From positions 60,090 to 124,089 of the forward strand of contig NZ_JANIIC010000028.1 in NCBI RefSeq assembly GCF_024519315.1: a DNA stretch of 64,000 nucleotides. The letters run 5' to 3'. The stretch comes from Streptomyces malaysiensis subsp. samsunensis. GTDB lineage: Bacteria; Actinomycetota; Actinomycetes; Streptomycetales; Streptomycetaceae. Positions 42,753-51,957 of the stretch are shown one piece after another. The notes under the pieces were generated by a model. It ran no database searches, was not told the origin of the DNA, and was given only the letters and a program-made list of their open reading frames with translations. The translations under genes and the position numbers were made by a program. Within the stretch, counting starts at the first letter, position 1. Each line of letters opens with the position of its first letter.

Positions 42753-44852
42753 ATGACCTGGTCGCATGCGTTGAAGGAGACCGCCCGGACGGGCCTCGCG
42801 ATCGAGCGCACCAGGACCGAGCCGCTGGTCGCGGTCCGCGCCGCGGGCGGGGTCGCGCTCGTCGTCGGGGTGGCGCTGTGGCTCGGCTCGACGACGCTGG
42901 CCGTTTCGGGGGCCTTCGGCGCGTTCTCCGCCGGGATCGCCACCTTCCAGCGGAGCTGGCGTCCCCGACCCTGGCTGGCGCTGGTTGCCGCGGGCGGTCT
43001 CGCGGTGAGCACCTTCCTCGGCTATCTGGCCGCCGCGCACACTCTCAGCTTCGTCCTCATGCTCGGCGTGTGGACGCTGCTGACGGGCATGGCGTGGGCG
43101 GTCGGCCCGGTCTCCGGGCTGGTCTCCACCCAGATGGTGGCCGTCATGCTGATCACGGTCACCCTCCCGACGTCGACCCTGGGCGCCCTGGGGCACGCCC
43201 TGCTGATCGGGCTCGGCGGTGTGGTGCAGGCCGCCCTGATCGTGATCTTCCCGGTGCGGCCCTGGGGCGTGCAGCGCGACGCCCTCGCGGACGCGCTCGC
43301 CGCCGTCGCCGACTACGCGCGCCGGCTGCGTCAGGACCCGGTGGCGCCGTTCGACCCCAAACCGCTGATGGAGGCCCGCAGCGCGGCCGCCCTCTCACCC
43401 CGTCAGGCCCGCCGCCGCCCCCGCCAGCTACGCGGCTACCGGCTGCTGGCCGAGCGGATCCGCCCGGTGCTCACCTCGCTCGCCGACCCGGTGGTCGGCG
43501 CCCCCGAGGAGGGCCCGGAGCGGGACCGGGTGCGGGAGTTGCTCGCCGCCACCGGCACCGTACTGGACGCCGTGGCGCACGCCATCCGGCACGGCAGACC
43601 GGTGCGGGTGCCCGTCGACGCCATGTCCGTCCTGCGCGTGCCCGAGGAGGGGCCGCGGCTGAACGGCGCGGCCCGCCGGGCCGCGCTGCGGCTCATCTCG
43701 CTGGTGGCGGATGTGGTGGAGGCGTCCGAGGAGCCGGTGGAGGAGGTGTCCGCCGACGGCCATATGGTCCGCTTCCTGCCCCGTCCCGGCATCTCCGGCA
43801 CCGTGACCGCGGCGCTGCGCGCCATCCACCGCGAGGCCCGCTGGTCCTCCCCGGTGCTGCGCCACGCGGTGCGCCTGTGCGCGGTCGCCACCAGCGGCTA
43901 TCTGCTGAGCCGGGCCTTGCCGCTGGGGCACGCCTACTGGACGCCGCTGACCTCCACGATGGTGCTGCGGCCGGACTTCGCCCAGACCTACTCCCGCGGG
44001 GTCGCCCGCTTCCTCGGCACCCTGGCCGGGGTGCTGGTCGGCGGCGGGCTGGTGGCGCTGGTCCACCCCGGCCCGTATCTGAGCACCGCGCTGGCCGTGC
44101 TGTGCGTGATGTCGATGTATCTGCTGCTGCGCACCGGCTTCATCGTGACCTCCGCGTGTGTGAGCGCGTACGTCGTCTTCCTGCTCAGCATCCCGGGCCA
44201 GGCGTGGCAGCAGACCGTCCAGGCGCGGGTGGCGCTGACCCTGCTCGGCGGGGTGCTGGCGATGGCCGCCTACGCCGTCTTCCCCGCCTGGGAGACGCCA
44301 CGGCTGCGGGACCGGCTGGCCGACTGGCTGGCCACCAACGGCGCCTTCGCCACCGCCGTCTTCGACGTCTACGCCCACCCCGCCGACCGCCGCTCCCGGC
44401 AGGTGCGGGACGCCCTGCTGGACGCCCGCGCGGCGCGGGCGGCCTGGGAGCGGAGCGAGGCCCAGGCCCACCGGGAGCCGGTGCGCCACCGCGGACTGTC
44501 CCGGGGCGCCGCCCGGGACGCGCAGACCGCGCTGTCCACGATGGGGCGGGTGGTCATGCTGGTGGAGGCGCATCTGCCGGAGCGCGAGGCGCCCCCGTCG
44601 CCCGAGGCCGCGGACTTCGCGGAGACGCTGCGGCGGTCGATACCGGAGGCGGCCGACGCGGTACGGGAGCGGCGGCCGCCGGAGTGGACGGCGGTGCACG
44701 CCTCGCTGGAGCGGTGGCAGGACGCGGCCGGGGACCGCCCGGGGGTGGCGCCGCGCGGCGCCGGGCAACTGGTGGAGGCGCTGGACGACTTGGCTGAGGC
44801 GCTCAGCAAGGGCGCGCGGCCCTCGGGCACGCCCCGTGACCCCCGCCGCTGA
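42753..44852 (+). CDS. FUSC-family inner-membrane protein (aromatic acid exporter type)
   Basis: 699 residues with two membrane blocks of about five to six helices each. The first is residues ~25-180 (VGVALWLGSTTLAVSGAFGA through LLIGLGGVVQAALIVIFPVR) and the second ~365-515 (LRPDFAQTYSRGVARFLGTL onward), each followed by a cytoplasmic helical part. This is the FUSC/YccS/AaeB layout. Substrate is unknown. It diverges from the ESX-like operon and ends just before the thioesterase promoter; its link to the polyketide cluster is uncertain. Confidence 0.85.
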   Translation: MTWSHALKETARTGLAIERTRTEPLVAVRAAGGVALVVGVALWLGSTTLAVSGAFGAFSAGIATFQRSWRPRPWLALVAAGGLAVSTFLGYLAAAHTLSFVLMLGVWTLLTGMAWAVGPVSGLVSTQMVAVMLITVTLPTSTLGALGHALLIGLGGVVQAALIVIFPVRPWGVQRDALADALAAVADYARRLRQDPVAPFDPKPLMEARSAAALSPRQARRRPRQLRGYRLLAERIRPVLTSLADPVVGAPEEGPERDRVRELLAATGTVLDAVAHAIRHGRPVRVPVDAMSVLRVPEEGPRLNGAARRAALRLISLVADVVEASEEPVEEVSADGHMVRFLPRPGISGTVTAALRAIHREARWSSPVLRHAVRLCAVATSGYLLSRALPLGHAYWTPLTSTMVLRPDFAQTYSRGVARFLGTLAGVLVGGGLVALVHPGPYLSTALAVLCVMSMYLLLRTGFIVTSACVSAYVVFLLSIPGQAWQQTVQARVALTLLGGVLAMAAYAVFPAWETPRLRDRLADWLATNGAFATAVFDVYAHPADRRSRQVRDALLDARAARAAWERSEAQAHREPVRHRGLSRGAARDAQTALSTMGRVVMLVEAHLPEREAPPSPEAADFAETLRRSIPEAADAVRERRPPEWTAVHASLERWQDAAGDRPGVAPRGAGQLVEALDDLAEALSKGARPSGTPRDPRR

Positions 44853-44857
44853 GGCGC

Positions 44858-44910
44858 CCCCTAAACTAGGGGTGCCCCCTACACCCATGGCCGTGTTAGT
44901 CATAAAGGGG
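44858..44910. promoter_or_regulatory. Alternating CCCCTA/TAGGGG array before the thioesterase gene
   Basis: CCCCTA (44858-44863), TAGGGG (44867-44872) and CCCCTA (44876-44881) alternate in orientation at exact 9-bp spacing, forming two nested palindromes. A further AAGGGG is at 44905-44910. The array is ~75-125 bases upstream of the thioesterase ATG. Related TAGGGG repeats occur ahead of the PKS gene, so both may be targets of one cluster regulator. Confidence 0.55.
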
Positions 44911-44983
44911 CAGTGCTGCTCCGATGCGTTCTGGGATCCTTCTCCAGGACGCCCTCAGGGCTGCCCCCCCCACGTAGCGATTG

Positions 44984-45769
44984 ATGAGTGAAAGACTTTC
45001 CCACCATATGGGTGCACAGCGTGAAGACAGCGTCTGGATACGGCGGTTCTATCCGGCGCCCGAAAGTCGCGTCCGTCTGATTTGTCTGCCGCACGCCGGG
45101 GGTTCGGCGTCGTTCTTCCATCCGATGTCCCAGACGCTTTCGGCCTCCGCCGACGTTTTGTGCGTGCAGTATCCGGGGCGTCAGGACCGGCGGCAGGACC
45201 CGCTGATCGAGAACATCGAGGAGTACGCGGACGCCATCGCCGCGGAGTTGAAGCCCTGGCTCGATCTCCCGGTCGTCTTCTTCGGGCACAGCATGGGCGC
45301 CGTTCTGGCGTTCGAGGTGACCCGCCGGCTGGAGGAGGCCGACGTGGAGTTCTCCGCGCGCACCGTCTTCGCCTCCGGCCGCCGGGCGCCGTCCCGTTAC
45401 CGCGACGAGAATGTGCACCGGCGCGATGACGACGGTGTCGTACGCGAGATGAAGCTGCTGAGCGGCACCGATTCGCGCATCCTCGGAAACGAGGAGATTC
45501 TGCGCATGGCGATGCCGGCGATTCGCGGTGACTACACGGCGATCGAGACCTACCGCTCGGTGCCCGGCGCCGCCCTCCGCTCGCCGATAACCGTGCTGAC
45601 CGGCGACAAGGACCCCAGGACCAGCCTCGACGAGGCCGAGGACTGGCGGTCGCACACCACCGGGGCGTTCGATATCCGGGTGTTCCCCGGCGGCCACTTC
45701 TTCTTGGCCGACCATCAACGGGAAATCATGAGTCTTGTCGCGGAAACGCTCTCGGGTCCCAGACCCTGA
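44984..45769 (+). CDS. Type II thioesterase (PKS/NRPS editing)
   Basis: 261 residues, alpha/beta hydrolase. It has LICLPHAGGSASFFHPM, VQYPGRQDRR, the nucleophile elbow FFGHSMGAV with Ser103, the acid in TGDKDPRTS and the catalytic His in FPGGHFFLADH. TEII enzymes remove stalled or mis-primed acyl groups from carrier-protein arms. The start is the ATG at 44984 (TTG just before it). It is followed by the LAL regulator and lies ~8 kb before the PKS on the same strand. Confidence 0.93.
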   Translation: MSERLSHHMGAQREDSVWIRRFYPAPESRVRLICLPHAGGSASFFHPMSQTLSASADVLCVQYPGRQDRRQDPLIENIEEYADAIAAELKPWLDLPVVFFGHSMGAVLAFEVTRRLEEADVEFSARTVFASGRRAPSRYRDENVHRRDDDGVVREMKLLSGTDSRILGNEEILRMAMPAIRGDYTAIETYRSVPGAALRSPITVLTGDKDPRTSLDEAEDWRSHTTGAFDIRVFPGGHFFLADHQREIMSLVAETLSGPRP

Positions 45770-45824
45770 GCCCTGCGCTTCCCACACCCAGCCGACGCCC
45801 TGCACCACACCACTTGTCACACTC

Positions 45825-45853
45825 GATGTCCCCGGCGGCTCTCCGGGGACATC
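45825..45853. promoter_or_regulatory. Perfect hairpin between thioesterase and LAL genes
   Basis: GATGTCCCCGG (45825-45835) pairs exactly with CCGGGGACATC (45843-45853), 7-base loop. It lies 56 bases after the thioesterase stop and 28 before the LAL start. It could be a terminator, an operator or a leader structure; the strand and role cannot be decided from sequence. Confidence 0.6.
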
Positions 45854-45881
45854 AGGTGGCGTTCAACGGGGGACGAAATCC

Positions 45882-48701
45882 TTGCCTGCGAACCTCTTCG
45901 AATGGGAGAACCACCTGTCCGCGCTGGGCGAAATGCTGCGCGGCGCGACACAGGGCCGCGGTCGGCTGGCCCTGGTCAGCGGTGCGGTGGCCAGCGGAAA
46001 GTCCACGCTGCTCAACCAATTCGCCGAACAGGCCATCGAAAACGGCGCGTTGCTCCTGGAAGCGACCGGTTCGCGGGCCGAGCGCGACCTTCCGTTCGGA
46101 ATTCTCCGAAAGATCTTCGACAACGCCGCGATGCCCGCCGATGTGCGGTCCGAGGCGATAGCGCTGCTGGACGGAAACGCGTCGGAAAGCACCGCCACGG
46201 GGCGTATGCAGGTGATGTCCCAGATCTCCTCGGTGCTGCTGCGGATGGTCGACGAGCGCACTCTCGTCGTCCTCGTCGACGATGTGCACTGCGGCGACGA
46301 CCAGTCCCTGCAATTCCTGCTCCACCTGGCCCGCCGGGTCCGGCAGGCGAAAGTCCTCATCGTCCTCACCGAATCCCCCCGGCTCCGCCAGGAACAACTC
46401 ACCTTCCACGCCGAACTGCTGCGCCAGCCCAACTGTGTGCGCATGCGGCTGCACATGCTCACCGAGGGCGGGGTCGCCCAGGCGCTCTCGGCCACCCTGT
46501 CCGCCACCGTCGCCGCCCGCCTCGCCCCCGAATGCCACCGCATCACCGGCGGCAACCCGCTGCTGCTGCGCGCCCTGCTGGAGGACTGGCGGACCGTCGG
46601 CGATCACGGCGAGGCCCAGCAGCGCCCCGCGCCCGGCGAGGCGTTCGCGCACGCCGTCCTCGGCGCTCTGCACCGCGGCGAACCCGATGTGCTGGGCATC
46701 GCCCGCGGGATCGCCGTCCTCGGCGACGCCTGCTCCCCGCGCCTGCTCGGCCAGCTCCTCGACCTGAGCGTCAACACGGTCCAGCAGGGCATCCAGGACC
46801 TCCACCAGTGCGCCGTGCTGGAGCACAACGCCTTCCGCCACGACGTGGCCCGCACCGCCGTGCTCGACGCCACCCCCGCGGCCGAACGCCGCACCCTCCA
46901 CGCCCGCGCCGCCCGGCTGCTGCACACCGACGGCGCCTCCGCGCTCGACGTCGCCCGCCAGCTGGTCTCCGCCCGGCAGGACGCCGAGCGCTGGACCGTC
47001 CCCATCCTCCGCGAGGCGGCCGAATTCGCGCTGGTCGAGGAGGAGTTGGAGTTCGCGCTCCGCTGCCTGGAACACGCCCACCACGCATGCGGGCCCGGCC
47101 CCGAGCGCACCGCGCTGAAGGCCCGGCTGGTCAGCGTCGCCTGGCGGATCGGCCCGGCCGCCGCCGAGGGACATCTGCCGGAACTCACCGAGGCCGCCGA
47201 GCGGGGCCGCCTCGCCCCCCGCGACGTCGCCCCGATCACCTCCTACCTCGCCTGGTCGGGGCGGCTGGACGCGGCCGCCGACGCCGTCGCCGCCCTGGCC
47301 CGTACGGCGGGCCCGGCCGGCGCCGGGGGCACCGACGCCGCCATGGCCGCCGCCGTCTCCGCCTCCGCCCAGTGGCTGACGATGCTCAGCCCCCCGCTGC
47401 GCGAGCGCCTCCCCACCGTCGGCGCCGGAAGCACCACGGCCACCGGCGCCCCGCGCGACCTGGCCGACCTCGCCCACGCCCACGCCGCGGCCACCATGGC
47501 CGCCGCCCTCACCGAGGGCCAGGCCGACCGGGCCGTCACCGAGGCCGAACGGGTCCTCCAGCGCTACCACGTGAGCGACAGCACCCTCCAGCCGCTGGTC
47601 GTCGCGCTGCTGGCGCTGGTTCTGGCCGGCCGGCTCGACCTCGCCCTGTCCTGGTGCGAGCGGCTGCTCGGCGAATGCTCCGCCCGCCGCGTCCCCACCT
47701 GGCAGGCGCTGCTGACCGCCGTACGGGCCGAGATCGCGCTGCGCCAGGGCGATCTCCAGGTCGCCGCCCATCAGGCGCGCACCGCGATGTCCCGGATCTC
47801 GGTCCAGGGCTGGGGCGTGGGGCTGGGCCTGCTGCTGTCCACCCTGATCCAGGCCGAGACCGGGATGGGCCACTACGACGAGGCCATGGCGCTGCTCGAA
47901 CAGCCCCTGCCCGAGGACCTGTTCGAGACCCTCCCCGGGCTGTTCTACCTGCGCGCCAGGGGCCGCTGCCATCTGGCCACCGGCCGCTACCACGCCGCGC
48001 TCGGCGACTTCACGGCCGCCGGTGAGCTGATGGAGGCGTGGCGGATGGACATGCCGCTGCTGTCCCCCTGGCGGCTGGACGCCGCCGACGCCTGGCTCGC
48101 CCTCGGCGACCCGGGGCGCGCCCGCGCACTGGCCGAGGAGCAGCTCCGGCGCGGCGCGGGGGACGCCCGGCTGCGCGGCGCCCTGCTGGTGGTGCTGGCC
48201 CGCACCGACGAGCTCAAGCGCCGGGTGCCCCGGCTCAAGGAGGCCGTCGAGATCCTGGAGGGCGGCGACGACCGCATCCAGCTGGCGGTCGCGCTTGGCG
48301 AACTCGGCCGCGCCTACCGCTCGTTGGGCGACTTCAACCGGGGCCGGGTGTTCGTCCGCAAGGCCTGGCACGTGGCCAAGACCTGCGGCGCCGATCCGCT
48401 GTGCCGTGAGCTGATGCCCCGGCACGCCGAGAGCGGCGAGTTCGCGGCGGCGGCCGCCGTCCAGCAGCAGGGCCAGGGCGCCGAACCGCAGCGCGATGTG
48501 GAGGCCCTGACCGAGGCGGAGGTGCGGATCGCGGTGCTGGCCGCGCACGGCAACACCAACCGGGAGATCGCCTCCAAGCTGTTCGTCACCGTCAGCACGG
48601 TGGAGCAGCATCTGACCCGCATCTACCGCAAGCTGAACGTCAAGCGGCGCCGCGACCTCCCCGCGAAGCTCTCCGACAGCAGCCTCACCGGCACGATGTG
48701 A
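45882..48701 (+). CDS. LAL-type LuxR-family activator
   Basis: About 939 residues from the TTG at 45882, preceded by GGGGGA; the frame is open upstream to 45735, so the start is uncertain. The N-terminal ATPase has Walker A GAVASGKST and a Walker B region LVVLVDDVHCGDDQ. A long helical-repeat middle follows, then a C-terminal LuxR HTH (LTEAEVRIAVLAAHGNTNRE, FVTVSTVEQHLTRIYRKLNV). LAL proteins (PikD, GdmR and relatives) are the usual pathway activators of type I PKS clusters, fitting its place between TEII and PKS. Confidence 0.92.
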   Translation: MPANLFEWENHLSALGEMLRGATQGRGRLALVSGAVASGKSTLLNQFAEQAIENGALLLEATGSRAERDLPFGILRKIFDNAAMPADVRSEAIALLDGNASESTATGRMQVMSQISSVLLRMVDERTLVVLVDDVHCGDDQSLQFLLHLARRVRQAKVLIVLTESPRLRQEQLTFHAELLRQPNCVRMRLHMLTEGGVAQALSATLSATVAARLAPECHRITGGNPLLLRALLEDWRTVGDHGEAQQRPAPGEAFAHAVLGALHRGEPDVLGIARGIAVLGDACSPRLLGQLLDLSVNTVQQGIQDLHQCAVLEHNAFRHDVARTAVLDATPAAERRTLHARAARLLHTDGASALDVARQLVSARQDAERWTVPILREAAEFALVEEELEFALRCLEHAHHACGPGPERTALKARLVSVAWRIGPAAAEGHLPELTEAAERGRLAPRDVAPITSYLAWSGRLDAAADAVAALARTAGPAGAGGTDAAMAAAVSASAQWLTMLSPPLRERLPTVGAGSTTATGAPRDLADLAHAHAAATMAAALTEGQADRAVTEAERVLQRYHVSDSTLQPLVVALLALVLAGRLDLALSWCERLLGECSARRVPTWQALLTAVRAEIALRQGDLQVAAHQARTAMSRISVQGWGVGLGLLLSTLIQAETGMGHYDEAMALLEQPLPEDLFETLPGLFYLRARGRCHLATGRYHAALGDFTAAGELMEAWRMDMPLLSPWRLDAADAWLALGDPGRARALAEEQLRRGAGDARLRGALLVVLARTDELKRRVPRLKEAVEILEGGDDRIQLAVALGELGRAYRSLGDFNRGRVFVRKAWHVAKTCGADPLCRELMPRHAESGEFAAAAAVQQQGQGAEPQRDVEALTEAEVRIAVLAAHGNTNREIASKLFVTVSTVEQHLTRIYRKLNVKRRRDLPAKLSDSSLTGTM

Positions 48702-48765
48702 GCCCCGTACGGTCGTAGGGTTCCGCGACGGCCGTACGGTTCCGTGGCCGTACGGCCGAAGCGGG

Positions 48766-49407
48766 TCAGGCCAGCAGGTTGCGTTCCATGGCCTTCATGA
48801 CCGCCGCCGTACGGTCGGAGACGCCGAGTTTCCGATACGAGCGCAGCAGATGCGTCTTGACGGTGGCCTCGCTGACGAACAGCTCGGCGCCGATCTCCGC
48901 GTTGGTCAGTCCCCGGCCGACCAGCCGCAGCACCTCGCGCTCCCGGCCGGACAGCGGCGACGGCTCGGCGGCCCGGGTGCGGAAGAGCTTGCCCGCGAGG
49001 GACGGGGTGAGCACCGTCTCGCCGCGCGCCGCGGTCTGCACCGCGTCGATCAGCTCCTGACGTGAACTGCCCTTCAGTAGATAGCCCGCCGCCCCCGCCT
49101 CCACCGCGCGCAGGATGTCGGAGTCGTCCTCGTACGTGGTCACGATGACCACCTTGCAGCCCGGCACCTCGCGCAGGAGCTGCCCGGTGGCCTCGACCCC
49201 GTCCATCCCGCCCATGCGCAGATCCAGCAGCGTGATGTCCGGCCGCAGCGCGACCGCCTGGACCACCGCTTCCTCACCGGAACCGGCCTGCCCGACCACC
49301 GTGATCCCCTCGGCGGACTCCAGCATGGCGCTCAGCCCCTCCCGCACCACGGGATGGTCATCGGCCAGCAGCACCCTGATCGGGTCGGTCGCCGTACCCT
49401 CAGCCAT
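48766..49407 (-). CDS. NarL/FixJ-type response regulator
   Basis: 213 residues. The receiver domain has the acidic pair Asp16-Asp17 and phospho-acceptor Asp62 (LLDLRMGGMDG), with the conserved Lys in GYLLKGSSRQE. The C-terminal LuxR-type HTH is LSGREREVLRLVGRGLTNAE, then VKTHLLRSYRKLGV. It overlaps the histidine kinase gene by 8 bases and should be its partner. Target genes unknown; the neighbouring divergent membrane-protein gene is one candidate. Confidence 0.93.
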   Translation of the reverse strand: MAEGTATDPIRVLLADDHPVVREGLSAMLESAEGITVVGQAGSGEEAVVQAVALRPDITLLDLRMGGMDGVEATGQLLREVPGCKVVIVTTYEDDSDILRAVEAGAAGYLLKGSSRQELIDAVQTAARGETVLTPSLAGKLFRTRAAEPSPLSGREREVLRLVGRGLTNAEIGAELFVSEATVKTHLLRSYRKLGVSDRTAAVMKAMERNLLA

Positions 49408-50644
49408 TCACTGCCTCCCCGGTCGGCGCCGTCACCGGCACGCTCACCTCCACGGTGGTGCCCCGGCCGGGGCCGCTGGTGACGGACGCCACCCCGTCGA
49501 TCTCCTCCACCCGGGCCTGCATCCCGCGCAGCCCGTAGCCTTCCTGGGTGCCGTCCGGGGTGAACCCCTCGCCGTCGTCGCGCACCATCAACCGCACCCC
49601 GTCCCGGTCGAACACCACGATGACATCGACCGTACGGGCCTGTCTGGCGTGCTTGCGCACATTGGCGATGGCCTCCTGCACGGTGCGCAGCAGGACGACG
49701 CTCACCGCCATCGGCAGCGACTTCTCCTCGCCCATCACCGAACACCGCACCTCCAGGCCGGTCTCGGCGACCAGCCCCTCCGCCTGCCGGCGCACCGCCT
49801 GCGACAGCGAACCGCCGCGCAGCGCGGGCGGGGTGAGGGCGGCCACGAAGTCCCGGGCCTCGGCGAGCGACTCCTTGGCCACCCGCCCGGCCAGCGACAG
49901 ATGGTTCACCGCCTGGTCCGGTGCCTCGCGCACCTCCGACTCGGCCGCCTGCACCAGGCTGATGATGCTGGTCAGGCCCTGCGCCAGGGTGTCGTGGATC
50001 TCCCGGGCCAGCCGCTCGCGCTCGGCCGAGATACCGGCCTCGTGGGAGAGCCGGGCCACCCGCTCCCGGCTGCGCCGCAACTCCTCGATGAGCAGCCCGC
50101 GCTCCTTGCTCTGCCGCACCACCCGCTTGATCCACATCCCCAGCAGCACCGACAGCGCGATGCTCAGCAGTGAGATGGGCAGGATGCCCAGGACACTCAG
50201 CCCCAGGTCCTCCCCGGTGAACGCCACCACCAGCACGGGGCAGAGGTTGGCCACCGTGGCCAGCGCCACCGCCGAGGCCATCGGCAGGCTCATGATCAGC
50301 ATCGGGATGACCGCGAACAGCGCGAACGCGCCGATCAGGTTGAACGCGGTGGTGAGACAGAACAGCGCCACCAGGACCGCCGCGAACACCAGGTTCCGCG
50401 GACCGTAGCTGCCCTCGACCATCAGCGACCGGCCGACCGCCGCGTACCAGGGCACGATCAGCGTCAGCGCGGCGATCGGGACGGAGTGGTTGACCTGGGA
50501 GCCGTTGGAGAGGAAGAGCAGAACCGTCGTGATGAGATAGGAGACGGCGAAGAAGCCGTCCCACAGGCCGAACCAGCGGGTGCCGGACTCGGGACCGTAG
50601 TACGCCCCGGTCTGCGAGTCGTCCCCCGGAGAGTGAATGCGCAC
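49400..50644 (-). CDS. Sensor histidine kinase (HisKA_3 type)
   Basis: 414 residues from the GTG at 50644. The N-terminal half has about five to six membrane helices (WDGFFAVSYLITTVLLFLS to LGILPISLLSIALSVLLGMW) with little extracytoplasmic sequence. The dimerisation helix contains LAREIHDTLAQGLTSII, phospho-acceptor His217. The ATPase domain ends with VRDDGEGFTPDG and GYGLRGMQARVEEIDG. It is probably an intramembrane-sensing kinase of the LiaS/DesK style. Confidence 0.92.
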   Translation of the reverse strand: MRIHSPGDDSQTGAYYGPESGTRWFGLWDGFFAVSYLITTVLLFLSNGSQVNHSVPIAALTLIVPWYAAVGRSLMVEGSYGPRNLVFAAVLVALFCLTTAFNLIGAFALFAVIPMLIMSLPMASAVALATVANLCPVLVVAFTGEDLGLSVLGILPISLLSIALSVLLGMWIKRVVRQSKERGLLIEELRRSRERVARLSHEAGISAERERLAREIHDTLAQGLTSIISLVQAAESEVREAPDQAVNHLSLAGRVAKESLAEARDFVAALTPPALRGGSLSQAVRRQAEGLVAETGLEVRCSVMGEEKSLPMAVSVVLLRTVQEAIANVRKHARQARTVDVIVVFDRDGVRLMVRDDGEGFTPDGTQEGYGLRGMQARVEEIDGVASVTSGPGRGTTVEVSVPVTAPTGEAVNG

Positions 50645-50812
50645 GGCCTCAGTACTACCACGAGTGTCCACCGTGTCCACCGTTCGGTTGACAGCCGGAA
50701 CCCACCGTTCAGATGTCCCGCGCCGCCCGGTCCGCCTTCTAGCGTTGACCTCAGCGGAACTGACAGGCGTCACACCGCTCAGCACATCGCCCCTTGGTTT
50801 GGAGAACGTCGT

Positions 50813-51388
50813 ATGCCACAGATGAGCCAGTTCATGGCCGCACTGATCGCCAGCGGCACGATCCTGACCATCGTTCTGGCGACCGACCTCGGCCGCCGCC
50901 GCGTCACCACCATGCGGATGATGCGCTCGATCATCGCCGTGGGCGTGGTCATCGCGATCTTCGTCGACTCCTTCCCGACCAAGGGCGGCAACGACCTGTC
51001 CCTGCAACTCGTGGGCATCGGCGTCGGCGTCATCGCCGGTCTGATCGCCGGAGCGCTGCTGCCCGCCTACAAGGACGCCACCTCGGGCCAGCCGTACACC
51101 ATCGGCGGCATCGGCTACGCGCTGGTGTGGATCGTCCTCTCCAGCGGGCGCGTCATCTTCGCCTACGGCGCCGAGCACTGGTTCCCCGCGGACCTGATCA
51201 AGTTCTCCATCGACTACGAGATCAGCGGTCAGGACACCTACGCCAATGCCTTCATCTTCATGGCGCTGGCCATGGTGCTGACCCGGACGGGCGTTCTGCT
51301 CGCCAAGATTCGCAAGTTGAAGAGCCACGGCGCCGGGAACGAGCAACTGACCCAGCAGGCTGCCGACGGTGTGTCGGCCGGAGCCTGA
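50813..51388 (+). CDS. Integral membrane protein of unknown function
   Basis: 191 residues from the ATG at 50813, with about five membrane segments (MAALIASGTILTIVLATDLG, MMRSIIAVGVVIAIFVDSF, LVGIGVGVIAGLIAGALLPA and others). No family recognised with confidence. It diverges from the two-component pair. A TTGACA (50688-50693) and a TAGCGT in the gap offer promoter elements, and GTGTCCACC is tandemly duplicated at 50664-50681. Confidence 0.75.
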   Translation: MPQMSQFMAALIASGTILTIVLATDLGRRRVTTMRMMRSIIAVGVVIAIFVDSFPTKGGNDLSLQLVGIGVGVIAGLIAGALLPAYKDATSGQPYTIGGIGYALVWIVLSSGRVIFAYGAEHWFPADLIKFSIDYEISGQDTYANAFIFMALAMVLTRTGVLLAKIRKLKSHGAGNEQLTQQAADGVSAGA

Positions 51389-51456
51389 TCTCATAGTCCC
51401 CGATCCCGCCGGGCCCGTACCGGCACCTCATCGTCAAGCAGGAGCAAGGGGAAGCA

Positions 51457-51957
51457 GTGGAACGCGATGACAACCTGAGGCTGCGACCGCCTCGCCACCG
51501 GGTCGACCGCCGTGCCCTCGGCTGGTGGACTCTTCAGTCGACGCTGTTCGCCCTTCCCTTGCCCCTCACCTTCGGCATCCTGTGGGCCACCATCCCCCCG
51601 ACGCGTGAGTTCTTCATGTGGGCCACGCTGATCTCGTGCCTCCCCGGGCTGCTCTACATGGCCGTCATGCCGGCCTGGCGCTACCGGGTCCACCGCTGGG
51701 AGGCCACCGACGACGCGGTCTACGCGGCGTCCGGCTGGCTCTGGCAGCAGTGGCGGGTCGTCCCGTTGTCCCGGGTCCAGACGGTGGACACCCTGCGCGG
51801 CCCGATACAGCAGATGTTCGGGCTCTCGGGCGTCACCGTGGCCACCGCCTCCTCCTCGGGCGCGGTGAAGATCAAGGGCATCGACCACAAGGTCGCCGAG
51901 GCCCTGGTCGAGTACCTCGCCGCGCGCGTCCAGGCGGCCCCGGGAGACGCCACATGA
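51457..51957 (+). CDS. PH-domain membrane protein, YdbS-like
   Basis: 166 residues with two N-terminal helices (STLFALPLPLTFGILWATIP, FMWATLISCLPGLLYMAVM). A bacterial PH (bPH2) domain follows, with YAASGWLWQQWRVVPLSRVQ and DTLRGPIQQMFGLSGVTVAT. It is coupled by ATGA to the larger PH-domain gene, the standard YdbS-YdbT pairing. Role unknown; the paired family has been linked to membrane or bacteriocin stress. Confidence 0.88.
   Translation: MERDDNLRLRPPRHRVDRRALGWWTLQSTLFALPLPLTFGILWATIPPTREFFMWATLISCLPGLLYMAVMPAWRYRVHRWEATDDAVYAASGWLWQQWRVVPLSRVQTVDTLRGPIQQMFGLSGVTVATASSSGAVKIKGIDHKVAEALVEYLAARVQAAPGDAT

Noticed and set aside
45852..48611. 919-codon minus-strand open frame
   Set aside because: Antisense shadow of the LAL regulator; low-complexity Gly/Gln/Ala-rich product.
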